DNA from: a virus
Direction: 5' to 3' (one strand)
Virus record (IMG/VR): IMGVR_UViG_3300037041_002697
Location: 1-57,414 of that record
Length of the DNA: 57,414 nt
Each line of letters opens with the position of its first letter. The stretch's first letter is position 1. Shown here piece after piece: positions 33,230 through 41,041 of the stretch. A model generated the notes under the pieces. It made no database searches. It saw nothing but the letters and a program-made list of their open reading frames with translations, and was not told the origin of the DNA. The position numbers were made by a program, and so were the translations under genes.

Positions 33230-33245
33230 TGGCTTAAAAATTGCA
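33230..33245 (+). promoter_or_regulatory. Candidate sigma54 promoter, rightward
   Basis: TGGCTTAAAAATTGCA, GG-N10-GC. It precedes the SMC-like ATPase gene by 65 bases. The 150 bases between it and the leftward site at 33065 contain inverted motifs such as CCACTGG..CGGCCAGTG that could bind an activator serving both directions. Confidence 0.6.
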
Positions 33246-33309
33246 AGGGAATTAAACGTCTTTTACAATTAATTTCAGAATTTTGAAAAGTTAACAAAGG
33301 AGTTACATT

Positions 33310-34518
33310 ATGACAAATACCAGTATGAAAATCATTGGTCTTCAAATTGAGGGAGCCAGAGGAATCAAATTTGCAGAATTAAAGGATTTGAAACAACAGG
33401 GAATTATTAAAATCATTGGCGGAAATCGAGCAGGAAAAACCACTATTCTGGATTGCTTGACGTTTCTCTTGAAAAAGGGAGCCCAAGTTCCCGAACGTTT
33501 TGTCAATCGGGATATGGAACAGGCGAAAATAATCGGTCAGATTGGGGAATGGTGGTTGACGGAAGTTATCCGACCTGACGGTTCCACAACTTTCACGGTG
33601 CAGAATGACGCTGGCCTGAGTCCGAAAAGTCCGAAGACTTTGTTGGATTCACTGTGTAATGAATTTACCTTTGACATGATGCCTTTCGTACAAATGTCGG
33701 AAAACGATAAGATTAAACAGATCATGAAATCCCTGAAAATTGATTTTTCCGAAATTGACCGTCAGGTGATGAATGCCGAACAGGAGCGTTTGAATGCCAC
33801 TCGCCAAATGAAACGCATCGGGCAGCCCAGGGCGGTCGTATCCGCAACGCATGTCGATATTTCGGAAAGTCTGCAATTCAATGCAGAGCAGGATCGGAAG
33901 GCGAACGTTTTGAATAATTCAATGCAGGAACTTTCCCGCGTGAGTGAAAAGATTGCCGAATTGCAACGCCAGATGGCCGAATTACAAACCCGTCAGAATC
34001 ATCTTGTCAGTGAAATTCAGGTGCTTCCCAAACCTGAACCGAAGGTTGACGTGCAGCAGCGGGTGGAACAAAACAAAAAGGCTGACGAATATCAGGCCTA
34101 CCAAAAGCATCAGGCCGAATATAACGAATACCAGGTGGAGCATCAGGCAGCGGACCAGCGTATTAAAGACTTGCGGAAGTCAAAAATTGAAGCCCTGGCA
34201 GGTGCGAACCTTCCCGAAGGATTACGCCTGGAAATGACTGACGGTGGGTATACTCTCTTCCACGATGGAAGCGCGGCTGGCAATTGGTCAACTGCCGAAG
34301 CAATGTTAATTGCATTTGACCTTTTCCTGGCAGCCAAACCGCTCCTGCAAACGATCTTCATTGACCGAGCGGAGATATTCGATGATCGAACGCTCGAATT
34401 AATTGAGGAGCGTGCCCGCGTGCATAACATTCAAGTCATAATGACCATTGTGGACAATATCCCGGAAGAAAAAGTTGATGGAAATTTCTATCTGCTGGAA
34501 GGCGAATTGGTTAGTTAG
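33310..34518 (+). CDS. SMC/RecF/Rad50-like ATPase
   Basis: The 402-residue protein has Walker A GGNRAGKTT at 37-45, a coiled coil over about 165-295 (VSEKIAELQRQMAELQTRQNHL and a returning Gln/Glu-rich helix), an ABC-like signature region (NWSTAEAMLIAFDLFLA) and Walker B QTIFIDRAEIF near 347. The short arms make it closer to RecF or phage SbcC-like proteins than to a full SMC. It probably works with a nuclease in DNA-end processing; no SbcD-like partner is adjacent. It is a single-gene unit with its own promoter and terminator. Confidence 0.75.
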   Translation: MTNTSMKIIGLQIEGARGIKFAELKDLKQQGIIKIIGGNRAGKTTILDCLTFLLKKGAQVPERFVNRDMEQAKIIGQIGEWWLTEVIRPDGSTTFTVQNDAGLSPKSPKTLLDSLCNEFTFDMMPFVQMSENDKIKQIMKSLKIDFSEIDRQVMNAEQERLNATRQMKRIGQPRAVVSATHVDISESLQFNAEQDRKANVLNNSMQELSRVSEKIAELQRQMAELQTRQNHLVSEIQVLPKPEPKVDVQQRVEQNKKADEYQAYQKHQAEYNEYQVEHQAADQRIKDLRKSKIEALAGANLPEGLRLEMTDGGYTLFHDGSAAGNWSTAEAMLIAFDLFLAAKPLLQTIFIDRAEIFDDRTLELIEERARVHNIQVIMTIVDNIPEEKVDGNFYLLEGELVS

Positions 34519-34539
34519 TCGCGATTTCTTTTAACTCAC

Positions 34540-34572
34540 AGCCATCCTGCCCAACAGGGTGGCTTTTTTTTT
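34540..34572 (+). terminator. Rho-independent terminator
   Basis: AGCCATCCTG (34540-34549) pairs with CAGGGTGGCT (34555-34564) around cccaa with one G-U, followed by eight more T. It ends the SMC-like transcript. Confidence 0.85.
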
Positions 34573-34596
34573 GAACTTGTTATGAAAGGCTCACGA

Positions 34597-34803
34597 ATGA
34601 AATTAATTGAATATAACGCAAAACTGCCTGTCACCTGGCGGGTGAACTGCACTTGCGGAATGCAAGCTTTCACGCAAGAACGGATTGACCTGGCAACGTT
34701 TTTTGACTTAATTGATGCTGCTGGCTGGCAATTCAGCGGACGGCGGGCGAAGTGTCCTCGGTGTATGGAAATTTTAACTAAAGCTGGAAAGGCAGGTAAA
34801 TAA
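34597..34803 (+). CDS. Small zinc-ribbon protein
   Basis: ATG 34597 has aaagg upstream; an in-frame ATG at 34582 sits right after the terminator without a site. The 68-residue protein has C-T-C and C-P-R-C pairs about 38 residues apart and a basic tail. It overlaps the next gene by one base. Confidence 0.5.
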   Translation: MKLIEYNAKLPVTWRVNCTCGMQAFTQERIDLATFFDLIDAAGWQFSGRRAKCPRCMEILTKAGKAGK

Positions 34804-35240
34804 TGAATGAACTAACAAAAGCTGACAAGCAACAAATCGTAAATCAGGTGGTCAAAAGTTATCGGGATTTTCTAAAAGACTTTGAAACGCATTGGCAGAA
34901 TTATAAAACTGAGGCAGATTTTCCAGATTTATTAAAACCATTCTGCCAGCTTTCTTTTATAAATTTATATTTAGATTGTTGTTTATGCCCGTTAACTAAT
35001 AAGCAAATTAAAGGCACGCCTAAATATATTTATCGTTTTGACTGTCATCATGAAAAAACTTTTATCGAATTAAATAACCAGTTAAATGCCTTTTTACTGC
35101 CGATGCGAGGTTTTAATGAAGGTGGAACAATTAAATTAAAACATATTTTGCCAGATGCGAAGCGTCTGTTAAAAGCTTTTAATAGTCGATTAATCTGGTT
35201 AATTAGACGGGTTAAAATAAACGAATATGAGGTGATTTAA
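34803..35240 (+). CDS. Hypothetical protein
   Basis: A 145-residue, mostly helical protein with a CCLC cluster (YLDCCLCPLTN) and a basic C-terminus (RLIWLIRRVKINEYEV). No motif is recognised. It is coupled at both ends by one-base overlaps (TAATG), so it is part of a three-gene unit from 34597 to 35812. Confidence 0.5.
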   Translation: MNELTKADKQQIVNQVVKSYRDFLKDFETHWQNYKTEADFPDLLKPFCQLSFINLYLDCCLCPLTNKQIKGTPKYIYRFDCHHEKTFIELNNQLNAFLLPMRGFNEGGTIKLKHILPDAKRLLKAFNSRLIWLIRRVKINEYEVI

Positions 35241-35812
35241 TGTTAAGCGAAAAACTTACTTTCAGTTTACATGGTTTAGAAAAAGGCAATTCCTGGGTTA
35301 ATCATTTGAATGAAGGGCAAATTTTTAGGAATAAACTTACAGGATTTCCTAAGTTAATACTAACAAGAAACGATGAATTTCACGCCTGGTTATTAAAAAA
35401 TTTACAGGGAAAATTTCCCCGTTATGACTGCATTGATAAAATTCCTATATATCATTCAACTGATATAAGGTGTGATAGCTTTGCAAAAGAAGTACAGGTG
35501 TTTAAAATCAGGGATGAGTTTGTATACCTATTGCGTGGAACCAATGGTAGGAATGAGCTTTGGGCAGTTTATTTGAAGCCCGGCTATTATATAGCTTCTA
35601 ATAGTAATTTAAAAGGCCTGCATTATAATCGGGAAGACTGTATTTTACAAGCGTTATATAAGCTCGGAACTAATTTTTCAGGCCTGCAACAAAAGCGTGA
35701 CGACTGTTATAAATCCCGATTAGGTTGGAACCCAGAAACCAAGCAAATAAATTCAAAATTCTATCTAAATTTAGCCCGAAAATCAGATGATTATTTCAAG
35801 ATGAAAAAATAA
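35240..35812 (+). CDS. Hypothetical protein
   Basis: A 190-residue soluble protein rich in aromatic and basic residues, alpha/beta, with no recognised motif. The VYLLRGTNGRNELWAVYLKPGYY region suggests a beta-sheet core. It is the last gene before a 1 kb region lacking convincing genes. Confidence 0.5.
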   Translation: MLSEKLTFSLHGLEKGNSWVNHLNEGQIFRNKLTGFPKLILTRNDEFHAWLLKNLQGKFPRYDCIDKIPIYHSTDIRCDSFAKEVQVFKIRDEFVYLLRGTNGRNELWAVYLKPGYYIASNSNLKGLHYNREDCILQALYKLGTNFSGLQQKRDDCYKSRLGWNPETKQINSKFYLNLARKSDDYFKMKK

Positions 35813-36871
35813 AATATTTTGGTTTTTTTTCCAACATATTTGATATATTTCCAGTTTTGATCAGGCATTTCTACGGGGGGGTGTTTCGTACCATAAAAAG
35901 TCTAATATTTTCAATACTATATCTATCTCTAGATTTTTTTTTAAGGGAGGGGAAATTAAAATAGAATTGGAGTAAGGGTTTTTTGGGGAGGCCTAAAAGA
36001 AAATCTACTCATAGTTAAGTTTAATAAAAACAATAATAAAATATAAGGTACATCACCTGAATACTCTGAAATGCCCCTTTTTTGGAGAAAATTTTCGTCA
36101 ATATTTGCGATAATTTTTCCGAAAAGTTCGTCTCATTTCGCAAATGTTCTGCACTTTCCTGCAATAACTTTCACCAAAATCAGCAAAAATCAAGCCTTTT
36201 CAATTTTGAAAAATTTTTACAAAAAAATTGCTAACCCGTGTCTTAAAGTTTTGGAGGCCATTTTCGCAAGTACTGGCGAGATTTTTAGCCTAAAATCGAC
36301 TAAAAGTGGTCGAAAATCTGTGTTTCAAAATTCTGAAAAATATTTCAAGGAATGCATAAAAACAGGCATCTTGCGAGAATTACGAATTAATTGGCCTGTC
36401 AATTCGTTACAATCTGCGAAAAACTTGCAACAAGCCTGTCCGAAAACGGACGATTTCAGATTTTGCATGAACCGTAAAAAATAATCGTTTGTACGTGCTT
36501 TTATTTTTTAGAGCCTTTTTTTGGAGAATGTGTAAATCATTGCGATGGAAGGCTGACAAATTGCAGCAAATTGGCAAAAAGGCCTGACAAATGCGTTCCG
36601 AATTGGTTAATCAAAATGCCCGAAAATTGGCCCAAAAGAGGCCAAATTTTGAATGAACGTGGAAATACTTTAACCAGGCAAAGATCGTTTAAATTTGGGG
36701 CTAAAAAGTGGCAAATTTGCCTAATTTGCGAACAGGTGAAAGTCGTTTTTCAGCGCGTGAGCGGATTGCAAAAATTTTACAGGGGTTTGAATTGAGTATA
36801 CAATACTAAGAAGTAATTCAGAAGGTTTCAGGAAGCTAACAATTTGTTACTAATTTTGTAACAATTTATTA
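35813..36871. other. 1.06 kb region without a convincing gene, homopolymer-rich
   Basis: The stretch has long T runs (35819, 35933), a G7 run (35874), and many short words such as ttgcg, gcaaat, ggcctgacaaa and ccttttttggagaa (36076 and again 36512). Two open frames (36071-36484 and 36571-36795) lack ribosome sites and have odd compositions. A near-perfect inverted repeat TTGTTAC..GTAACAA lies at 36844-36864. Possible roles are a packaging site, a second origin or a non-coding RNA; I see no specific signature. Confidence 0.4.
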
Positions 36872-37417
36872 TTAAATTTCGATCTCACTTTGCCTTGAAC
36901 TGGCGATTGCTTGAATTTCCTTTATTGCCTCTCCATAACTGGCGAAGTATTTCCGAACGCGATACTGATTGTCGCCTTCAATTGTCAGGATGACATAAGC
37001 ATTACCTGGCACGGTTGGCCTAACCTGGCAGAGCAAATACTTTCCCGCGTAGGAGCGCATCATTTTCAGTCGATACGCAGAGCCGATATGGTTTATCACC
37101 ACCGATTGAATCGGATGGGCATGACCGGGAAATTCAATGGTTGTTAAAATTTCGTGATTAATCTTTTTCTTGAAAATAAAGCGTGTACCCGGAATTGACT
37201 GAATAAATCCTGCTTCCCAGGCCCGGTATTCAACTTTCCCAGTCCAGATGGTGCAAGCGTATGCTCGTTCACCTTGCGGGATAATCGCCTGGCAGACGCA
37301 ACAGGTTAAATCTTTGATGGCAGTCCCCAGGCCGCTGGAAGTATAAGTCCCCTTTGGTCGTTCAATAATTTGAAAAACCTTGACACAATCGGGGCAGTAA
37401 ATTTCTTTTTTGAACAT
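36872..37417 (-). CDS. Zinc-ribbon hypothetical protein, leftward
   Basis: ATG 37417 follows aaggag inside the end of the upstream gene, giving 181 residues. CPDC near the start and CCVC about 30 residues later form a probable zinc site; the last 60 residues (RVRKYFASYGEAIKEIQAIA) form a small alpha/beta domain. The family is unknown. It is the second gene of a leftward pair. Confidence 0.5.
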   Translation of the reverse strand: MFKKEIYCPDCVKVFQIIERPKGTYTSSGLGTAIKDLTCCVCQAIIPQGERAYACTIWTGKVEYRAWEAGFIQSIPGTRFIFKKKINHEILTTIEFPGHAHPIQSVVINHIGSAYRLKMMRSYAGKYLLCQVRPTVPGNAYVILTIEGDNQYRVRKYFASYGEAIKEIQAIASSRQSEIEI

Positions 37418-37418
37418 T

Positions 37419-37688
37419 TTAGTACTCCTTATATAAATTATGTTCACGGCAGATGTCGTCTATTTCTGGAATAGCGCGCCAGGTATAGATTTCCCCATCG
37501 GTTAAGACCTGTCTAAAATATTTTTGACCCTTTTTAATTTTCCAATTTTGACGTTTGGCTTTTACGATTTCGCGATATTCGGAAATTGTAAATTCTTCGT
37601 CTCCTAAAACATCGCGTAATCTTTCACAGGCAGCGCAGTTATAATCTTTGCGAGCCGTTGGGTAAGATTCATTAATTAATTCTGGCAT
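37419..37688 (-). CDS. Small Cys-pair protein, leftward
   Basis: An 89-residue protein with ARKDYNCAACERL at the start and KKGQKYFRQV later. The order Arg-Lys..C-x2-C..K-K-G-x-x-Y is seen in small phage zinc proteins, but the second Cys pair is reduced to one Cys (ICREH). aaggaga precedes its start. It is served by the sigma54-like site at 37748. Confidence 0.5.
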   Translation of the reverse strand: MPELINESYPTARKDYNCAACERLRDVLGDEEFTISEYREIVKAKRQNWKIKKGQKYFRQVLTDGEIYTWRAIPEIDDICREHNLYKEY

Positions 37689-37747
37689 GATGTTAAGTCT
37701 CCTTTAAATTTAGTTAAACTTTCCTGCTTGAATTCCTTCTTTTCGCT

Positions 37748-37763
37748 TTCAATATTTATGCCA
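37748..37763 (-). promoter_or_regulatory. Candidate sigma54 promoter, leftward, divergent pair
   Basis: On the minus strand TGGCATAAATATTGAA, with GA in place of GC at -12 as also at 42257. It is 60 bases upstream of the leftward ATG at 37688 and faces away from the site at 37790. Confidence 0.5.
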
Positions 37764-37789
37764 CAAAATTTTCAGGAGTTGAAATTTCC

Positions 37790-37805
37790 CGGCATAAAGC
37801 TTGCA
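37790..37805 (+). promoter_or_regulatory. Candidate sigma54 promoter, rightward, divergent pair
   Basis: CGGCATAAAGCTTGCA, exact GG-N10-GC, preceded by TTGAAATTT as at 38766 and 40469. The first ATG with a good ribosome site is 37860. Confidence 0.6.
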
Positions 37806-37859
37806 GGGGTTACGAATGCAATTGACAAATTGGAAGTTAACTTACAACAGGAGTTCATC

Positions 37860-38054
37860 ATGCACTTTCACAAAATAGCCTCGTTAAAACAAATTGAACA
37901 ATCCCGGAAGCAATTAGCAATTCATTATAATTACAAAATATCCTGCAATGGCCTGGTAATCCATCAGGAGCGATCATATCTGGCTGCTTTGCGTTTCCTG
38001 GCGGAGCTTCCAGATTTGCAGGAATACGCCATTGACTTGGAAGTAATTCGTTAA
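37860..38054 (+). CDS. Small hypothetical protein
   Basis: The frame is open from 37728, but the promoter at 37790 and the caggag before ATG 37860 fix the start at 37860, giving 64 residues. It is basic at the N-terminus and mixed alpha/beta with no motif. Confidence 0.5.
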   Translation: MHFHKIASLKQIEQSRKQLAIHYNYKISCNGLVIHQERSYLAALRFLAELPDLQEYAIDLEVIR

Positions 38055-38083
38055 TTTTTTAACTTAATAGGAGAACAAAAGCC

Positions 38084-38458
38084 ATGAATTTTTCAAACAA
38101 TTATTTTACCAGTTCATCCTGTAATGAAGTTCCTGCAGGAACAATTTTTTACTACAAATGGAATTTTTACCGAATGCAACGAATCTTGAAAGATCACATT
38201 AAAGCCTTTAATCTAAGCTCAGGCAAAGTCGAAAAGTTACACCGCTGGGAATACAATCAAACCGAAGAAAGTAAAAGGCGAAATTACGGAATTTTTACAG
38301 GCCATACTGAATATGACAAAACCGATCTTATTATAAAAACCATTCCCGCTGAAATTCTGATCCAGGCATTACGCGAAGATTCTGAATTCCAGAAAAAACT
38401 TAAAAATTTCGGCCTGAATATTAATAACATTCTTACCAACTTAGGAGAACAGCCATGA
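38084..38458 (+). CDS. Hypothetical protein
   Basis: A 124-residue protein with a basic, aromatic N-terminal half and a helical C-terminal half (AEILIQALREDSEFQKKLKNFG). The ribosome site is aggag. It overlaps the next small gene by ATGA. No family is recognised. Confidence 0.5.
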   Translation: MNFSNNYFTSSSCNEVPAGTIFYYKWNFYRMQRILKDHIKAFNLSSGKVEKLHRWEYNQTEESKRRNYGIFTGHTEYDKTDLIIKTIPAEILIQALREDSEFQKKLKNFGLNINNILTNLGEQP

Positions 38459-38598
38459 AAACATTTAGCATTTATTCACCATGCCATACCCGTACCTTTG
38501 GAGAAAATCTCTCCCGAAGGCAAGCGCACCACGAACTTACCCTCCTGAATGCCGTATTTCAGGGAAACGATTTCATTATTATCAAGTCCTGCCAATAA
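38455..38598 (+). CDS. Small hypothetical protein
   Basis: A 47-codon gene starting in the ATGA overlap, with taggaga upstream. The product (MKTFSIYSPCHTRTFGEN at the start) is short and mostly polar with a final beta strand and Cys. Translational coupling supports expression; its function is unknown. Confidence 0.45.
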   Translation: MKTFSIYSPCHTRTFGENLSRRQAHHELTLLNAVFQGNDFIIIKSCQ

Positions 38599-38797
38599 TC
38601 TGGCCAATTTCCGTCCACTATGGTAAATTTCCGCCCAAGCGTGAAAGCCCTGTAATGTCATAGTGGACGAGTTTTTACCACTGGTTGACAAATCTGGAAA
38701 AATTCCTTTCAAATCCTGACACTCAACCCAATTCTAAAGCTCTATAATGGCATTATTTCACTCTCTTGAAATTTATTTCACTGGCATGAAATATGCT
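38599..38797 (+). promoter_or_regulatory. Upstream control region with 10-bp inverted repeat and sigma54-like promoter
   Basis: GTCCACTATG (38613-38622) is repeated inverted as CATAGTGGAC (38659-38668). The words tctggccaatt (38599) and ggtaaatttccgcc (38622) recur exactly at 40376 and 40316. TTGAAATTTATTT then leads to the promoter TGGCATGAAATATGCT (38782-38797, GG-N10-GC). This is the arrangement of an enhancer-dependent promoter. It drives the gene at 38869. Confidence 0.55.
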
Positions 38798-38868
38798 ATA
38801 ATATAAGTCGTAAACAGGCAATAAGCCGAAAGTATAAAAAAGTAAAAATTAAAATTTGAGGTGCAACA

Positions 38869-39147
38869 ATGAAAATGACAGATTTTTTCGATAACTTTAA
38901 AAAAGAGAATGCTAACAATTTAGATAAAGCCATCGTTAGTTTGTGTCGAGAAAACGACTGGTTTCAAACCGATGAAGATTGGCTGGGAATTGTTGCCGAT
39001 GGTTGTTACTATTGTTTAGGTGACCCATCAGCAAAGATTGAAAAAATTATTAATATGCCCACCACCGAACACGAATTAACCGAAAACGAAAATGAAGCAG
39101 AAGAAATTTTCCACGCTGCTGGAAAAACTTTTTACGTGATAGTATAA
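38869..39147 (+). CDS. Hypothetical acidic protein
   Basis: A 92-residue acidic protein; helical start (NLDKAIVSLCRENDWF), then GVVADGCYYC-like small strands and an acidic stretch (ELTENENEAEEIF). Gaggtg precedes the ATG. It is the first gene behind the sigma54-like promoter at 38782. The function is unknown; acidity would suit a DNA mimic or host-protein inhibitor, but nothing proves this. Confidence 0.5.
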   Translation: MKMTDFFDNFKKENANNLDKAIVSLCRENDWFQTDEDWLGIVADGCYYCLGDPSAKIEKIINMPTTEHELTENENEAEEIFHAAGKTFYVIV

Positions 39148-39164
39148 TTAAAAGAGGTGAAACA

Positions 39165-39344
39165 ATGGAAAACTTATTAAACTTAGAACTTCCAATTTAT
39201 TATCAAAGCAAAAGCCGGTTTAACGGGAATCCGGTACAAGTAATAATTGTAAATCATAATCGTATTTTTGCCGTCGTAAAAACGACTGGCTGCGATATTA
39301 GTACAACCTTTAAGTGCAAATTAACATCGCTTTATAATGCATAA
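39165..39344 (+). CDS. Small hypothetical protein
   Basis: A 59-residue product with agaggtga seven bases before ATG. It is beta-rich (NPVQVIIVNHNRIFAVVKTTG) with two Cys. It lies 17 bases after the preceding gene and before a GC-rich hairpin. No family is recognised. Confidence 0.5.
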   Translation: MENLLNLELPIYYQSKSRFNGNPVQVIIVNHNRIFAVVKTTGCDISTTFKCKLTSLYNA

Positions 39345-39357
39345 AATAACAATCAAC

Positions 39358-39377
39358 GCCGGCCCGCTGCGGCCGGC
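39358..39377 (+). terminator. GC-rich hairpin, possible terminator or processing site
   Basis: GCCGGCC-cgctgc-GGCCGGC is a perfect 7-bp stem, followed by ttaacttttaattt. The T tract is broken, so termination would be partial. It stands directly before the first tRNA-like element. Confidence 0.5.
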
Positions 39378-39395
39378 TTAACTTTTAATTTGGTT

Positions 39396-39467
39396 TCCCC
39401 AGTCGTATAATGGCATTACGCATGAGCACACGTGTCGGGAACGCAGGTTCAAGTCCTGCCTGAGGAG
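39396..39467 (+). ncRNA. tRNA-like element 1 (defective anticodon arm)
   Basis: Acceptor arms TCCCCAG (39396) and CTGAGGA (39460) pair at six of seven positions. The D arm TCGTATAATGGC..TTAC resembles bacterial tRNA-Gly. The T arm GCAGG-TTCAAGT-CCTGC is perfect. The anticodon arm does not fold with the normal five pairs and seven-base loop; the best fit is GCATG/CGTGT with six bases. No CCA is encoded. It may be a decayed tRNA or a tRNA mimic. Confidence 0.5.
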
Positions 39468-39511
39468 CTACTTTTAAATAACTTTTTTAACTTTTAATTT
39501 GAGGTGAAACA

Positions 39512-39769
39512 ATGAAAAATTTTCAAGGTGGGGCTGTCATTAAAAACGAATCACAGCTTAATGCAGCAAATCGGTTTAGAAATGAAATTTTTAGTAAACC
39601 TTTAAGCAAGGATGAATCATTTGACGAATCCGTGAAATACGCTCCAGAATTAAATAAACCGTGTAATTTCTTTGATGGCAAATCATTCTATGCTTTTACT
39701 GGAAACTATGAGGCAGGTGCCCCGGTTCAGTGGATTTATCCAATTCAAGAATTCAGTTCCGATTTATAA
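39512..39769 (+). CDS. Hypothetical protein
   Basis: An 85-residue protein lying between two tRNA-like elements, with gaggtgaaac before the ATG. It is acidic in the middle and ends in small aromatic strands (FYAFTGNYEAGAPVQWIYP). No family is recognised. Confidence 0.5.
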   Translation: MKNFQGGAVIKNESQLNAANRFRNEIFSKPLSKDESFDESVKYAPELNKPCNFFDGKSFYAFTGNYEAGAPVQWIYPIQEFSSDL

Positions 39770-39775
39770 TCCTTT

Positions 39776-39815
39776 TCCCCGGCCGTTTCGGACGTGGATC
39801 AAATCCAGCCGGGGA
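39776..39815 (+). ncRNA. tRNA-like element 2 (minimal three-way junction)
   Basis: TCCCCGGC (39776) pairs perfectly with GCCGGGGA (39808). Between them are two small hairpins, CGT-ttcgg-ACG and TGGAT-caa-ATCCA. The edges (tcccc.. and ..ggagctacttt) are the same as in element 1, so the two look related, with D and anticodon arms lost. Confidence 0.4.
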
Positions 39816-39878
39816 GCTACTTTAAATAATTAACTTTTAACTTTTTAACAAAGAGGTGAACAAAAGGAGTACTAAGGT

Positions 39879-40070
39879 ATGTTAAAGTTACAAACCCTGT
39901 TAAAACGCATTGAAGAACTTGAAAATCAGGTGCAGGAATTAACGCTGATGCTGCACGCATTGCAAGTTCAGAATGACCCGATCTACTTTGAAAAGGAAAG
40001 TCCATTTAAAGAATACGCGGATTTTTCAGAAGTCAGGTGGATCGGAAAAACAAAAGAGGAAACCGAATAA
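39879..40070 (+). CDS. Small coiled-coil protein
   Basis: A 63-residue product whose first 32 residues form an obvious coiled coil (LLKRIEELENQVQELTLMLHAL), so it probably oligomerises. aaggag precedes the start. It overlaps the next gene by one base. Confidence 0.5.
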   Translation: MLKLQTLLKRIEELENQVQELTLMLHALQVQNDPIYFEKESPFKEYADFSEVRWIGKTKEETE

Positions 40071-40249
40071 TGAAAAAACTCATTACCCGAATTTACAAAC
40101 ACTCTAATTCAGCGGTTATTATCTATCGCTTAGGCCTGACAAAAGATCGCCTGGAATTTGACCAACCAGGCGAAATCCTGGTAACTAATGATCCCGCAGT
40201 TATCGCCTTCGCTCGCAAATACCGTCATCCAATAGAAAATTCCAAATAA
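40070..40249 (+). CDS. Small hypothetical protein
   Basis: ATG 40070 overlaps the previous stop (TAATG), giving 59 residues; the open frame begins earlier but without a site. Basic N-terminus (MKKLITRIYKHSN), then a small alpha/beta fold. Unknown. Confidence 0.45.
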   Translation: MKKLITRIYKHSNSAVIIYRLGLTKDRLEFDQPGEILVTNDPAVIAFARKYRHPIENSK

Positions 40250-40310
40250 TTTTTCAAATCCTGCCAAAAAATTTCAACTCTTATGCCAAAATCCTGCCTG
40301 ACCGCTGCCC

Positions 40311-40500
40311 GACCTGGTAAATTTCCGCCAGGTCTGGACAATATTCATACAGCTTTTAACAGCCTGTAGGCCACATCTGGCCAATTATTGACCAGTTGGT
40401 AATAGATTACCAAAACTATATTGTCTTTCAACAAAATACTATCGCTTTAAAGCCTTTATTTTGGGCTTTTGAAATTTATTTTCATGGCATAAAACTTGCA
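40311..40500 (+). promoter_or_regulatory. Enhancer-like palindromes and sigma54-like promoter
   Basis: GACCTGG..CCAGGTC (40311-40334) encloses ggtaaatttccgcc, shared with 38622. TGGTAAT-ag-ATTACCA (40397-40412) is a perfect palindrome about 75 bases before the promoter TGGCATAAAACTTGCA (40485-40500, GG-N10-GC), the closest match to consensus in the window. TTGAAATTTATTT (40469) is shared with the 38.77 kb promoter. It drives the gene at 40559. Confidence 0.6.
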
Positions 40501-40558
40501 TATACCATAAACGTAAGCAGGCAGGAAAAGGGAAACGAAAAACAAAAAGGTGGATAAA

Positions 40559-40864
40559 ATGAAATACTCAGATTTAATCATCTATATGACTCGCAAACAG
40601 GGTTTTTCCCTCCTGATTAACGGTACGGAATTCTCGATCACGAAACGATTAGATAGAAAAGCAGTCGCCTGGAGCGTAACTTCCGAAGGAACGCTGGTCA
40701 ATATCTGGAAACTCTCCCATCGGAATGGCAAATCCCTGGCAATTGACAACGGTCATCGTTTCACCATGACCACTGATACAAAGGTAACGGAACTTTCCTG
40801 TCAGATGACACACCCGGTATTCTTCGAAGCGCAAGAAGTAAAATTACGGTCGGTTACGGAATAA
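40559..40864 (+). CDS. Hypothetical protein
   Basis: A 101-residue protein starting at ATG 40559 behind aggtgg; the GTG at 40550 lies inside that site. It is beta-rich and basic with no recognised motif. It is the first gene behind the best sigma54-like promoter. Confidence 0.5.
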   Translation: MKYSDLIIYMTRKQGFSLLINGTEFSITKRLDRKAVAWSVTSEGTLVNIWKLSHRNGKSLAIDNGHRFTMTTDTKVTELSCQMTHPVFFEAQEVKLRSVTE

Positions 40865-40912
40865 ACTTGACAACAGCCTGGCCAGTGCCGTCAAAAAACT
40901 GGCCAATAGTTT

Positions 40913-40975
40913 CCCATCATGGATGAGGCAGGTATCGAATAAGCGATATTCGCGGATCGTTCCCGCGTGGTGGGG
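40913..40975 (+). ncRNA. tRNA-like element 3 (truncated)
   Basis: CCCATCA (40913) pairs with TGGTGGG (40968) over seven positions with one G-U. The T-arm-like stem CGCGG-atcgttc-CCGCG (40951-40967) abuts the acceptor exactly as in a tRNA, and a middle hairpin TATCG-aataag-CGATA (40933-40948) takes the anticodon place; the D arm is missing. The T loop lacks the usual TTC. Confidence 0.35.
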
Positions 40976-41041
40976 CAAGTGATAAGTAACAAATTCTTAA
41001 TTAACTTTTTTCAACTTAATATTTTTAGAAGGAGCAACAAA

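Noticed and set aside
34509-34526. GG-N10-GC match at the end of the SMC-like gene
   Set aside because: The sequence around it (TGGTTA..TCGCG) lacks the TTGC element, lies in coding DNA and is followed by a terminator.
36071-36795. Two open frames (137 and 74 codons) in the gene desert
   Set aside because: No ribosome sites, odd Lys/Phe/Ser composition reflecting A/T words, and no recognisable fold.
38476-38712. Minus-strand frame of 78 codons
   Set aside because: Only a TTG start, no useful ribosome site, and it overlaps a coupled plus-strand gene and the control region.
39396-39467. Functional tRNA with assignable anticodon
   Set aside because: The anticodon arm does not form the required stem and seven-base loop, so no amino acid can be assigned.
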